Positions 1-6,012 of a stretch of 6,012 bases of DNA are shown in pieces. Where the stretch lies: positions 1 to 6,012 of the forward strand of contig JASHSH010000346.1 of NCBI GenBank assembly GCA_030040955.1, read 5' to 3'. Position 1 is the first letter of the stretch. Every line of letters begins with the position of its first letter. The DNA is from Rhodospirillales bacterium (GTDB taxonomy: Bacteria > Pseudomonadota > Alphaproteobacteria > Rhodospirillales > Magnetospirillaceae). The position numbers and the translations under genes were made by a program. The notes under the pieces are model-generated. The model made no database searches and was not told the origin of the DNA. It saw only the letters and a list, made by a program, of their open reading frames with translations.

Positions 1-1
1 A

Positions 2-1036
2 AAAGAAGCGCCCGCCGACTTCGGCCATCTCGGGGGCGAAGGCGCGATAGGCGCCGAGCACGATGTCGCGCGCCTGCGGCCACGGGATGTGCCGGTCGTC
101 GGCTTCGGGCAGCGGCGCATTGCGGTCCCAATAGTCGAGCCGGGCCACGCCGAGCCAGCGCGCCTTGAGAGCGTAGTAGCGATGCGCGAGGCGCGGATAC
201 GAATCGCGCACGGCGGCGACCAGCGCGTCGACGACCTCGTCCTCGACCTGGTTGGCGAGATTGCGGAACGAGGTGGGGCGCGGATAGTGCCGCCACTTGT
301 CGTCGATCTCCTTTTCCTTGGCGAGCGTGTTGGTGATCAGGGCGAAGCGCCGCAGATTCGCGCCGAGCACCGCGCCGATCGACTTGGCGGCGGCGCGCCG
401 CAGTCGGGCATCCTTCTCGCCCATCAGATGCAGCGCTTCGGCCGAAGTCAGGTCGCGCCCGTCCACCGGAAACCGCAGATCGGCCATGATCTCGTCGAAC
501 AGACGGGTCCAGGCCGCGCGTCCCGCCACCTCGCGCTCGTGCAGCAGCTCCTCGATCTCGTCGGAAAGCTGATGGTCGCGGAACACCCGCAGATCGCGCA
601 GCCAAGGGCGGTAGCGCGCCGCGGCGGGCGATGCGAGCTTGGCTTCGAGCGCGTCGGTCTCCAGGCGATTGAGTTCGAGGGTGAAGAACAGCGTGCGGGT
701 GGAAATGGCGGTCGCGCGCTCCTGGATGGTCTGATGGAAGCGCCCGGTCTCCGGGTCGGCGACGTTCGCCGCGTAGCGAAGCTGAGCGTAGCTGAGCGCG
801 CGATTCAGCGTTTCGGTGATGCGCTCGTATTCGGCGATGGCCGCGCCGAGTTCGTCCCCGGACAGGGTGGCGAGTCGGCCGCGCAGCCGCTCCTGGAACG
901 ACTGCGCCGCCCTGTCGGCCACCGCGAGATCGGTCTCCAGCACTGGGGATTCCGGGGCCGGGTACAGATCGCGCAAGTCCCATTCCGGCAATGGGCCAAG
1001 ATCGGGCGCCGTGGGCGGGGCGGCCGTTTCCAACAT
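2..1036 (-). CDS. pepF: M3 family oligoendopeptidase F, N-terminal part (cut by left window edge)
   Basis: This is the first 345 codons of a zinc metallopeptidase of family M3B, which in the cytoplasm cleaves short oligopeptides. Translation from the ATG at 1036 begins MLETAAPPTAPDLGPLPEWD and stays open to the left edge. The motif LPEWDLRDLYP (about residues 15-25) is the usual start of alphaproteobacterial PepF-type proteins. The helical M3 N-terminal domain lies at about residues 115-190 (FFTLELNRLE, then DHQLSDEIEELLHEREV). The start of the catalytic domain is seen as ALHLMGEKDARLRR and YYALKARWLG with LDYWDRNAPLP (about residues 287-310). The visible end is GGRFF. Full-length relatives are about 600 residues, so the HExxH zinc motif lies outside the window and catalytic competence cannot be judged. 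The start is supported by GGAGG at 1045-1049, eight bases upstream. The gene is divergent from the acyl-CoA synthetase. The family is clear; the exact peptidase subtype is less so. Confidence 0.9.
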   Translation of the reverse strand, partial: MLETAAPPTAPDLGPLPEWDLRDLYPAPESPVLETDLAVADRAAQSFQERLRGRLATLSGDELGAAIAEYERITETLNRALSYAQLRYAANVADPETGRFHQTIQERATAISTRTLFFTLELNRLETDALEAKLASPAAARYRPWLRDLRVFRDHQLSDEIEELLHEREVAGRAAWTRLFDEIMADLRFPVDGRDLTSAEALHLMGEKDARLRRAAAKSIGAVLGANLRRFALITNTLAKEKEIDDKWRHYPRPTSFRNLANQVEDEVVDALVAAVRDSYPRLAHRYYALKARWLGVARLDYWDRNAPLPEADDRHIPWPQARDIVLGAYRAFAPEMAEVGGRFF

Positions 1037-1164
1037 CCGGGATTCCTCCGAGCGCGCGGGAATCGTAGACTGGCTTCAACAGGACCATCGCAGGATGGCG
1101 GCGGCGGCACAATAGCCGACCGGGGAGCTCGCCCAGTTGCGGCTCCCGGACAGGGGAGGGGGAG
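1037..1164. promoter_or_regulatory. Divergent intergenic region between pepF and the acyl-CoA synthetase
   Basis: This stretch must hold the 5' signals of both divergent genes. Visible signals are the pepF Shine-Dalgarno (CCTCC on the plus strand at 1045-1049) and the GGAGG at 1155-1159 that serves the synthetase. I looked for -35/-10 pairs on both strands. Only weak partial matches appear, such as CACAAT at 1108-1113 with no acceptable -35 element, so no promoter is called. No hairpin, repeat or small gene stands out. Confidence 0.5.
1155..1159 (+). promoter_or_regulatory. Strong Shine-Dalgarno sequence for the acyl-CoA synthetase, placed for an upstream start
   Basis: A purine-rich run at 1153-1164 contains a perfect GGAGG. 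It lies 50 bases before the first in-frame ATG (1210), too far to serve it, but five bases before codon ACG at 1165. The codons from 1165 on (T-D-R-S-V-D-Y-G-A-Q-T-S-L-P-A-M) read like the normal N-terminus of this enzyme group. No in-frame ATG, GTG or TTG exists between the upstream stop at 1066-1068 and 1210. The true start is therefore probably a non-canonical codon near 1165-1180, or there is a sequence error here. Confidence 0.5.
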
Positions 1165-1209
1165 ACGGACAGGTCCGTCGATTATGGCGCGCAGACCAGC
1201 CTGCCGGCG

Positions 1210-2979
1210 ATGTTCTTCGCCCAGGCCGAGCGGTTCGGCGATCGCCCGCTGCTCTGGCGCAAGCGCGACGGGGTCTGGGCGGCGCTGAGTTGGCGCGATG
1301 GCGCGCGCCAGGCGAACCTCGTCGCGCGCGGTCTGCGCGCGCTGGGGCTCGAACCGGGTGATCGGGTTCTGCTGGTCTCGGAGAACCGGCCCGAATGGGC
1401 GATTGCCGATCTCGGCACGATGGCCGCGGGCGGCGTCACCGTTCCCGCCTACATCACCAACACGGTGGCCGACCATCTGCACCTGCTGAACAATTCGGGC
1501 GCGCGCTTCGCCATCGCTTCGACGCGGGCGCTGGCCGAGCGGGTCATGGTCGCCGCGGTGCAGGCCGCCCATCCGCCGCTGGTGGTGGCGATGGAGACCG
1601 AGGGGCTTACGCAGAATCCCGGCGTCGATTTGCACGACTGGGCGGAGCTGCTGGCCAAAGGCTCCGAATATCCCGACCAGGTGGCGGCGCGGGTCGCGGC
1701 CGCCAAGCGCGGCGATCTCGCCTGCATCATCTATACGTCGGGAACCGGCGGGACCCCGAAGGGCGTGATGCTGAGCCACGGCGCGATCCTCGCCAATTGC
1801 AAGGGCGCGCGCCAGGTGCTTCTCCGGCTCGGCCTCGACGACGAGGTGTTCCTGAGCTTCCTGCCGCTGTCGCATTCCTACGAGCACACCGCCGGCCAGT
1901 TCTTCCCGATCTCCATCGGCGCGCAGGTCTACTACGCGGAAGGAATCGATCAGCTTGCCGCCAACATGGGCGAAGTGCACCCCACCATCATGACCGCGGT
2001 GCCCCGCCTCTACGAGGTGATGCGCAGCCGAATCCTGCTCGGCGTGGAACGGGCCGGCGGACGGCGGGCGAAGCTGTTCCGCCGCGCGGTCGAGCTGGGC
2101 GCCAGGCGCTACGAGGCGCCTGCCTCGTTGGGCTTCGTTCGGCGCATCGAAAATTGGGCGCTCGACCTGCTGGTGCGCCGCAAGGTCGCCAAGCGGTTCG
2201 GCGGCCGGCTCAAGGCGATGGTCTCCGGCGGTGCGCCCCTCAATTACGACGTCGGTCTGTTCTTCACCGCGCTCGGCGTGCGCCTGCTGCAGGGCTACGG
2301 CCAGACCGAAGCCGCGCCGGTGATCAGCGTCAACCTGCCCGACCCGATGGATCTGCGCACGGTCGGCCCGCCGCTCGTCGATACCGAGGTGCGCATCGCG
2401 GAAGACGGCGAAATCCTGGTCCGCGGCGAGTCGGTGATGCTGGGCTATTGGAACGATCCCGACAGCACGGCGCAGGCGATCCGCGATGGCTGGCTGCACA
2501 CGGGGGATATCGGGACCATCGACGAGAACGGACGCATCCGCATCACCGACCGCAAGAAGGACATCATCGTCAATTCGGGCGGCGACAATGTCTCGCCGCA
2601 GCGGGTGGAGGGATTTCTGACGCTCCAACCCGAGATCGCGCAGGCGATGGCGTACGGCGATCGCAGGCCGCACCTGGTCGCGTTGCTGGTGCCGGACGCG
2701 GATCGCGCGCAAGCCTGGGCAGCGGCGCGGGGCAAGCCCACGTCGCTTGCCGAGCTGATCGGCGACCCGGATTTCCGCCGCCACATGGCCGAGGTGGTCG
2801 AGCGGGTGAATCGCGATCTTTCGCCGATCGAGAAGGTGCGGCGCTTCGCCCTCACCGCCGAGCCGTTCTCGGTCGCCAACGAGATGAGCACGCCGACGCT
2901 CAAGATACGCCGGCACGTGATTTTGCGCCGCTACGGCGCGGAACTCGACGCGCTCTACGAGGATCGGCGCCCGTCCTGA
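1210..2979 (+). CDS. AMP-dependent long-chain acyl-CoA synthetase (FAA1-type)
   Basis: This enzyme activates a long-chain fatty acid with ATP and CoA to give acyl-CoA, AMP and pyrophosphate, feeding beta-oxidation or lipid synthesis in the cytoplasm or at the inner membrane face. From the ATG at 1210 it has 589 residues. ANL-superfamily motifs appear in order: the phosphate-binding loop YTSGTGGTPKGVMLSH (175-190), a second region LPLSHSYEH (218-226), GYGQTE (362-367), WLHTGDIG (428-435), the hinge region DRKKDIIVNSGGDNVSP (447-463), and a C-terminal TPTLKIRR whose Lys565 fits the adenylation lysine. The loop reads SGTGG rather than the commoner SGTTG, which I believe occurs in this subgroup. 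Overall layout fits the FAA1/COG1022 group rather than E. coli FadD; chain-length preference cannot be read from sequence. The N-terminus probably extends upstream of 1210. The gene converges on the Hpt gene with 13 bases between stops. Confidence 0.9.
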   Translation: MFFAQAERFGDRPLLWRKRDGVWAALSWRDGARQANLVARGLRALGLEPGDRVLLVSENRPEWAIADLGTMAAGGVTVPAYITNTVADHLHLLNNSGARFAIASTRALAERVMVAAVQAAHPPLVVAMETEGLTQNPGVDLHDWAELLAKGSEYPDQVAARVAAAKRGDLACIIYTSGTGGTPKGVMLSHGAILANCKGARQVLLRLGLDDEVFLSFLPLSHSYEHTAGQFFPISIGAQVYYAEGIDQLAANMGEVHPTIMTAVPRLYEVMRSRILLGVERAGGRRAKLFRRAVELGARRYEAPASLGFVRRIENWALDLLVRRKVAKRFGGRLKAMVSGGAPLNYDVGLFFTALGVRLLQGYGQTEAAPVISVNLPDPMDLRTVGPPLVDTEVRIAEDGEILVRGESVMLGYWNDPDSTAQAIRDGWLHTGDIGTIDENGRIRITDRKKDIIVNSGGDNVSPQRVEGFLTLQPEIAQAMAYGDRRPHLVALLVPDADRAQAWAAARGKPTSLAELIGDPDFRRHMAEVVERVNRDLSPIEKVRRFALTAEPFSVANEMSTPTLKIRRHVILRRYGAELDALYEDRRPS

Positions 2980-2988
2980 GCGACGGGC
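2969..2988. terminator. Hairpin at the convergent junction, possible shared terminator
   Basis: A perfect 7-bp inverted repeat, GCCCGTC at 2969-2975 and GACGGGC at 2982-2988, encloses a 6-base loop that contains the acyl-CoA synthetase stop codon (2977-2979). A further 3 bp (GGC at 2966-2968 with GCC at 2991-2993) could pair across a 2-base bulge. The position between two converging genes fits a terminator. The plus-strand side is followed only by a weak TATTT stretch, and the minus-strand side has no T-run, so intrinsic termination is uncertain. Confidence 0.4.
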
Positions 2989-2992
2989 CGGC

Positions 2993-3475
2993 CTATTTGG
3001 CGAATTTCTCGACGACCAGTTCGAGGCCGCGCATCAGCTTCTCGCCGCGCGGGCCGCCGTCGCCGGTGATGCCCTCGGCCATGATCAGCCGCAGCACGTC
3101 GATATGGACGCGGATCGCGTCCATCTCGGCATTGCCGAATTGCGGCCGGGTCTCGATGAACCGGCACAGATTGTTGGCGACGTTGGTCATCAGGGGAAAG
3201 CCGAAGCTGCCGCCCTGCCCCTTCATGTCGTGCGCGACATCGAACACGTAGCGGATCGAGTCCTTACGGTCCTCGACCGGCATCGCCCGAACCTTGTCGT
3301 AGCCGGCCTGAATCTTGCGCAGGTCCTCCTGGACCCAAACAAGATACTGGTCCTGCATTCCGGCGATGATCTGCTCGGCCCGCTCGATGGTCGCGGCATC
3401 CACGCCGTCGGGCCCGTACGACACCTTGCTCTTCAGCGCGTTCGGGACGTCGATCATCTCGGGAACATTGGCCAT
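2993..3475 (-). CDS. Stand-alone histidine phosphotransfer (Hpt) domain protein
   Basis: A 160-residue, soluble, mostly helical protein that probably relays phosphoryl groups between a hybrid sensor kinase and a response regulator. The signature is VFDVAHDMKGQGGSFGF (78-94), which matches the Hpt pattern HxxKGxxxxxG; His82 is the predicted phosphorylated residue. It is followed by the expected helix NVANNLCRFIE (98-108). The rest has no membrane segment, kinase core or receiver domain, so it is an Hpt-only protein. Residues 1-30 (MANVPEMIDVPNALKSKVSY onward) form a probably flexible leader. I chose the ATG at 3475; an in-frame GTG at 3502 would add nine residues (VCRDESGCV). Neither start has a strong Shine-Dalgarno; a GAGAG lies about ten bases upstream of the ATG. 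No kinase or regulator gene lies in the window, so its partners are unknown. It converges with the synthetase and has its own upstream region. Confidence 0.85.
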   Translation of the reverse strand: MANVPEMIDVPNALKSKVSYGPDGVDAATIERAEQIIAGMQDQYLVWVQEDLRKIQAGYDKVRAMPVEDRKDSIRYVFDVAHDMKGQGGSFGFPLMTNVANNLCRFIETRPQFGNAEMDAIRVHIDVLRLIMAEGITGDGGPRGEKLMRGLELVVEKFAK

Positions 3476-3710
3476 CACACACCCGCTCTCATCGCGGCAC
3501 ACACGCCCCCACTCATCGCATATAAGAAATCGGAAGGCATGGCAATGACGGTCATCACACCTTGGCGTCCGCGGGCATCACACGCAATCTTGCACACAAT
3601 ATTCCGCTTGCGCCGCCCGGAGTCCCGAGAAATTTCCTTTATCCTTCACGAGTCTATCATTTGAGCTCGGTAGAGGAAATTACGCAGAACTCTTGTCCAT
3701 TGCTGCCCAT
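3476..3710. other. Relatively AT-rich intergenic region upstream of the Hpt gene, with short repeats
   Basis: These 235 bases lie between the Hpt start and the stop of the dehydrogenase, both minus-strand. They are visibly richer in A/T than the flanks. CATCACAC occurs at 3553-3560 and 3576-3583, 23 bases apart, and a third copy at 3473-3480 runs into the Hpt start codon. A near-perfect palindrome ATGAC-G-GTCAT lies at 3545-3555, and GAAATTTC at 3629-3636. A weak minus-strand promoter is possible (TTGCCA at 3545-3540, TATATG at 3524-3519), but its 15-base spacer is short. I see no clear terminator after the dehydrogenase. A 39-codon plus-strand reading frame (3545-3664) is discussed under findings. 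No tRNA or other structured RNA is evident. Confidence 0.5.
3544..3559 (-). promoter_or_regulatory. Possible CRP/FNR-like operator upstream of the Hpt gene
   Basis: On the minus strand the sequence reads TGTGA-TGACCG-TCATT, matching 8 of the 10 half-site bases of TGTGA-N6-TCACA. It lies about 70-85 bases upstream of the Hpt ATG, a plausible place for an activator site. One such match in a region of this size may be chance, and no regulator gene is nearby, so this is only a candidate. Confidence 0.2.
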
Positions 3711-4388
3711 CTACCAGGGCAGGGACTTTCCGGAATGGGTGAGGAATTTTCCGCTGTCCGAGGCCTTGAGACCGGCGATCACGCGGCGCAGCCCGGCGAC
3801 GCTCGTCTCCGGCGAAAGGTCGGCGCCCGAACCACCCATGTCGGTACGCACCCAGCCCGGGCTCAGCAGCGCGACGATTCCCCGCTTCTTCGCGACATCC
3901 ACGGCGAGGCTGCGTGCCGCCATGTTCAGCGCCGCCTTGCTGGAGCGATAGAAATAGCCGCCGCCCGAATTATTGGCGATGCTGCCCAATCCGCTCGACA
4001 GGAAGGCGAAGATTCGCTGCTGGCTCGCCAGCACGTGCTCGCGGAAGGCCTGCGCCACCAGGATCGGCGCGACCGTGTTCACGTGCAGCGTCCGCATCCA
4101 CTCGTCCTCCTCCAGCGCGCCGATGCGCGTCGTCCGGTCCTCGGGATAGATGCCCGCATTGTTGATCAGCAGATCGATGGCGCGGCCCTTGAGCGCGGCG
4201 GCGAGTTCCGCGACCGCGCCCGTGTCGGTCACGTCGAGCCGATGAATCGCAACGCCGAGCTTGCCAAGCGCCGTCGCGCGTTCCGGCTCGCGGCAGGTGG
4301 CGATCGCATCCCAGCCGTCGGCCGCGTATTGGCGGACGAATTCGAGCCCGAGGCCGCGATTGGCGCCGGTGACGAGCACCGTCGGCAT
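3711..4388 (-). CDS. Short-chain dehydrogenase/reductase, C-factor (CsgA)/sniffer-like
   Basis: A 225-residue cytosolic NAD(P)-dependent oxidoreductase of the classical SDR fold. The motifs are complete: nucleotide-binding TGANRGLG (7-14), an acidic LDVTD turn (51-55), LLINNAG (73-79), the catalytic serine region FLSSGLGS (129-136), YRSSK with Tyr147 and Lys151, and PGWVRTDM (177-184). The length and the C-terminus GKFLTHSGKSLPW resemble the C-factor/carbonyl-reductase (sniffer-like) subgroup, which ends in a similar DG..xPW pattern. Arg11 after TGAN and Arg34 after the second strand suggest NADPH preference, by inference only. The substrate is unknown. The ATG at 4388 is preceded by GGGAGGG, and only ten bases separate it from the maeB stop, so it is the second gene of a maeB operon and likely translationally coupled. 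Malic enzyme could supply its NADPH, but that link is speculative. Confidence 0.88.
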   Translation of the reverse strand: MPTVLVTGANRGLGLEFVRQYAADGWDAIATCREPERATALGKLGVAIHRLDVTDTGAVAELAAALKGRAIDLLINNAGIYPEDRTTRIGALEEDEWMRTLHVNTVAPILVAQAFREHVLASQQRIFAFLSSGLGSIANNSGGGYFYRSSKAALNMAARSLAVDVAKKRGIVALLSPGWVRTDMGGSGADLSPETSVAGLRRVIAGLKASDSGKFLTHSGKSLPW

Positions 4389-4398
4389 CTGCCCTCCC
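4389..4398 (-). promoter_or_regulatory. Shine-Dalgarno of the dehydrogenase directly abutting the maeB stop
   Basis: Read on the minus strand, the maeB stop TAG is followed by GGGAGGGCAG and then the dehydrogenase ATG. The GGAGG core is at 4397-4393, four bases from the ATG. Ribosomes ending maeB sit on this site, which supports translational coupling and a shared transcript. Confidence 0.7.
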
Positions 4399-6012
4399 CT
4401 ACGCGGTGGCCTCGCGCGCCAGGATCTGTGCGTCGACCACGGCGAGGGCGGTGATGTTTACTAGGCCCCGCACGGTGACCGATTCGGTCACGATATGCGC
4501 CGGCCGGGCGGGCCCGAGCAGGATCGGACCGACCGACAGGCCCTGGCCGAGCGTCTTGAGCAGATTGAAGGCGATGTTGGCCGAGTCGAGGGTCGGCATG
4601 ACCAGCAGATTGGCGGTCCCCGACAGGCGCGCGTCGGGAAAGGCGCGGCGGCGTATCTCCTCGGATATCGCGGCGTCGCCGTGCATTTCGCCCTCGACCT
4701 CGAGGTCGGGCGCGCGCTCGCGCAGCAGATCGAGGGCGGCGCGCATCTTGTCGGACGAGGGACCGGGCCGGCTGCCGAAATTCGAGTGCGACAGCAGCGC
4801 GACCTTCGGCACGATGCCGAAGCGGCGCACCTCTTCCGCGGCCAGCAGCGTGGCCTCGACCAGCTCGTCGGCCGACGGATCGGGAGTCACATGCGTGTCG
4901 CTCAGGAAATACGTGCCCTTGTCGAGGATCAGCAGAGTGAGTCCGGACGGCTTGCGCACGCCCGGGCGCAGACCGATCACGTCGGTGATGTTTTGCAGAT
5001 GGCGGACATAGCTGCCCGACACGCCGCAGATCATCGCGTCGGCCTCGCCCCGGCGCACCATCAGCGCGGCGATCGCGGTGGTCTGAGTGCGCACCGTGGT
5101 GCGCGCGTCCTCGTGGGTCACGCCCCGCCGGCCCATCAGCGAGAAATAGAGACGCCAATAGTCGCCAAAGCGGGGATCGTTCTCGGGATCGCATAGCTCG
5201 ACATCGGCGCCGAGACGGATACGCAGATCGAGTTCCTTCAGGCGCGATTCGACCACGGCGCGCCGCCCGATCAGAATGGGCCGCGCCAGGCCCTCGTCGA
5301 GCACCGCCTGCGCCGCGTGCAGCACGTGCCGGCTCTCGCCCTCGGCATAGACCACGCGGCGCGGGTCTTCGCGGGCGCGGTCGAACACCGGCTTCATCAC
5401 CAGCCCGGAGCGGAAGACGAAGGATTTGAGCCGCTCGGAATAGGCGTCGAAATCGGCGATGGGACGCGTGGCCACGCCGCTCGCCATCGCCGCCTGCGCC
5501 ACCGCCGGCGCGATTTTCAGGATCAGGCGGCGGTCGAACGGCTTGGGGATCAGATAGTCCGGGCCGAACGACATTTTCTGGTCGCCGTAGGCGTTGGCCG
5601 CGGCCTCGTCGCTCTCGGCATAGGCGAGCTCGGCGAGCGCCCCGACCGCGGCGAGCTTCATCTCCTCGTTGATCGCCGAGGCGCCCACATCGAGCGCGCC
5701 CCGGAAGATGTAGGGAAACACAAGGACGTTGTTGACCTGGTTGGGGAAGTCCGAACGGCCCGTGGCGATCACCGCGTCGGGACGCGCGGCGCGCGCCACG
5801 TCGGGAAGTATCTCCGGCGTGGGATTTGCGAGCGCCATGATGATCGGGCGGGCGGCCATCCGCGCGACCATCTCGCCGGTGAGCACGCCGGGCGCGGAAA
5901 GGCCCAGGAAAACGTCCGCGCCTTCGATCACCTCGGCGAGATTGCGCGCCTTGGTATCGCGGGCGAACGGCGCCTTGTATTCGTCCATCAGAACGGCGCG
6001 GCCCCGATAGAC
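4399..6012 (-). CDS. maeB: NADP-dependent malic enzyme MaeB, C-terminal part (cut by right window edge)
   Basis: This catalyses oxidative decarboxylation of malate to pyruvate with reduction of NADP. The visible 537 codons begin VYRGRAVLMDEYKAPFA at the right edge. The internal ATG at 5988 is not the start, since the frame is open through the edge and family members are about 750-770 residues; roughly 220 N-terminal residues are missing. The dinucleotide-binding half of the malic enzyme domain is at about 1-180, with GADVFLGLSAPGVL, IIMALANPTPEI, and FPNQVNNVLVFPYIFRGALD (about 89-108), which carries substrate-site asparagines. A phosphotransacetylase-like (PTA_PTB) domain follows at about 205-537, with VVYAEGE, LLSHSNFGS, and ANLLVMPTLDSANIAFNLLK. 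In MaeB this domain is known as regulatory, responding to acetyl-CoA, rather than catalytic. Positions matching the Pta catalytic Ser-Arg pair read Thr-Glu here. It is followed ten bases on by the dehydrogenase gene. Confidence 0.93.
   Translation of the reverse strand, partial: VYRGRAVLMDEYKAPFARDTKARNLAEVIEGADVFLGLSAPGVLTGEMVARMAARPIIMALANPTPEILPDVARAARPDAVIATGRSDFPNQVNNVLVFPYIFRGALDVGASAINEEMKLAAVGALAELAYAESDEAAANAYGDQKMSFGPDYLIPKPFDRRLILKIAPAVAQAAMASGVATRPIADFDAYSERLKSFVFRSGLVMKPVFDRAREDPRRVVYAEGESRHVLHAAQAVLDEGLARPILIGRRAVVESRLKELDLRIRLGADVELCDPENDPRFGDYWRLYFSLMGRRGVTHEDARTTVRTQTTAIAALMVRRGEADAMICGVSGSYVRHLQNITDVIGLRPGVRKPSGLTLLILDKGTYFLSDTHVTPDPSADELVEATLLAAEEVRRFGIVPKVALLSHSNFGSRPGPSSDKMRAALDLLRERAPDLEVEGEMHGDAAISEEIRRRAFPDARLSGTANLLVMPTLDSANIAFNLLKTLGQGLSVGPILLGPARPAHIVTESVTVRGLVNITALAVVDAQILAREATA

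Noticed and set aside
780..800. Short tandem repeat GCTGAGCGTAGCTGAGCG
   Set aside because: It lies within the pepF coding region and encodes ordinary residues of the protein (LSYAQL); two 8-base copies are easily chance.
89..1288. A 399-codon plus-strand frame at the left end
   Set aside because: It is antisense to pepF, whose protein motifs are unambiguous, and then crosses the synthetase start region out of frame.
805..2916. A 703-codon minus-strand open frame opposite the acyl-CoA synthetase
   Set aside because: It is antisense to a clearly identified enzyme, is rich in Arg/Ala/His/Asp without any domain, and its end overlaps pepF in a different frame on the same strand. It is a shadow of strong GC codon bias.
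1395..3251. A 618-codon plus-strand frame overlapping the acyl-CoA synthetase and the Hpt gene
   Set aside because: It is a low-complexity Arg/Gly/Ala translation of the +1 shifted synthetase frame running antisense into the Hpt gene; no motif supports it.
3658..3690. tRNA D-arm-like words (GAGCTCGGTAGAGG)
   Set aside because: No acceptor stem, anticodon arm or T-loop consensus can be paired around it, so it is not a tRNA gene.
4229..5194. A 321-codon minus-strand frame inside maeB
   Set aside because: It is a shifted-frame shadow of maeB and the dehydrogenase, dominated by Arg/Ala/Gly with no recognisable domain.
5729..6010. Plus-strand 93-codon frame at the right end
   Set aside because: It is antisense to the well-supported malic enzyme domain and has no motif of its own.

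Overview
The window is a GC-rich, tightly packed stretch of what looks like an alphaproteobacterial chromosome. The order may be Rhodospirillales or a relative; this is inferred from strong G/C third-position bias, the MaeB-type malic enzyme with a fused phosphotransacetylase domain, and the general look of the proteins, not from a marker gene. I see no insertion sequence, CRISPR array, rRNA, tRNA or phage-like gene. The content is mostly housekeeping metabolism plus one signalling protein.

Layout from left to right. (1) Bases 2-1036, minus strand: the N-terminal 345 residues of an M3-family oligoendopeptidase F, cut by the left edge before its zinc site. (2) A divergent intergenic stretch of roughly 130-170 bases. 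(3) Bases 1210-2979, plus strand: an AMP-forming long-chain acyl-CoA synthetase whose conserved N-terminus seems to begin upstream of its first in-frame ATG. (4) A 13-base convergent junction with a hairpin that contains the synthetase stop codon. (5) Bases 2993-3475, minus strand: a stand-alone histidine phosphotransfer (Hpt) protein. (6) A 235-base, relatively AT-rich intergenic region with short repeats. (7) Bases 3711-4388, minus strand: a C-factor/sniffer-like short-chain dehydrogenase. (8) Bases 4399-6012, minus strand: NADP-type malic enzyme MaeB, cut by the right edge.

maeB and the short-chain dehydrogenase form one minus-strand transcription unit: the maeB stop codon adjoins the dehydrogenase Shine-Dalgarno sequence. 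The acyl-CoA synthetase activates fatty acids for beta-oxidation or lipid synthesis, and malic enzyme supplies NADPH and pyruvate from C4 acids. They share a carbon/lipid theme, but nothing shows that they are co-regulated. The Hpt protein has no kinase or response regulator beside it here.

I found no clearly new system. The points most worth a second look are the missing canonical start codon of the acyl-CoA synthetase, the orphan Hpt protein with its repeat-bearing upstream region, and the degenerate active site of the phosphotransacetylase domain in MaeB.
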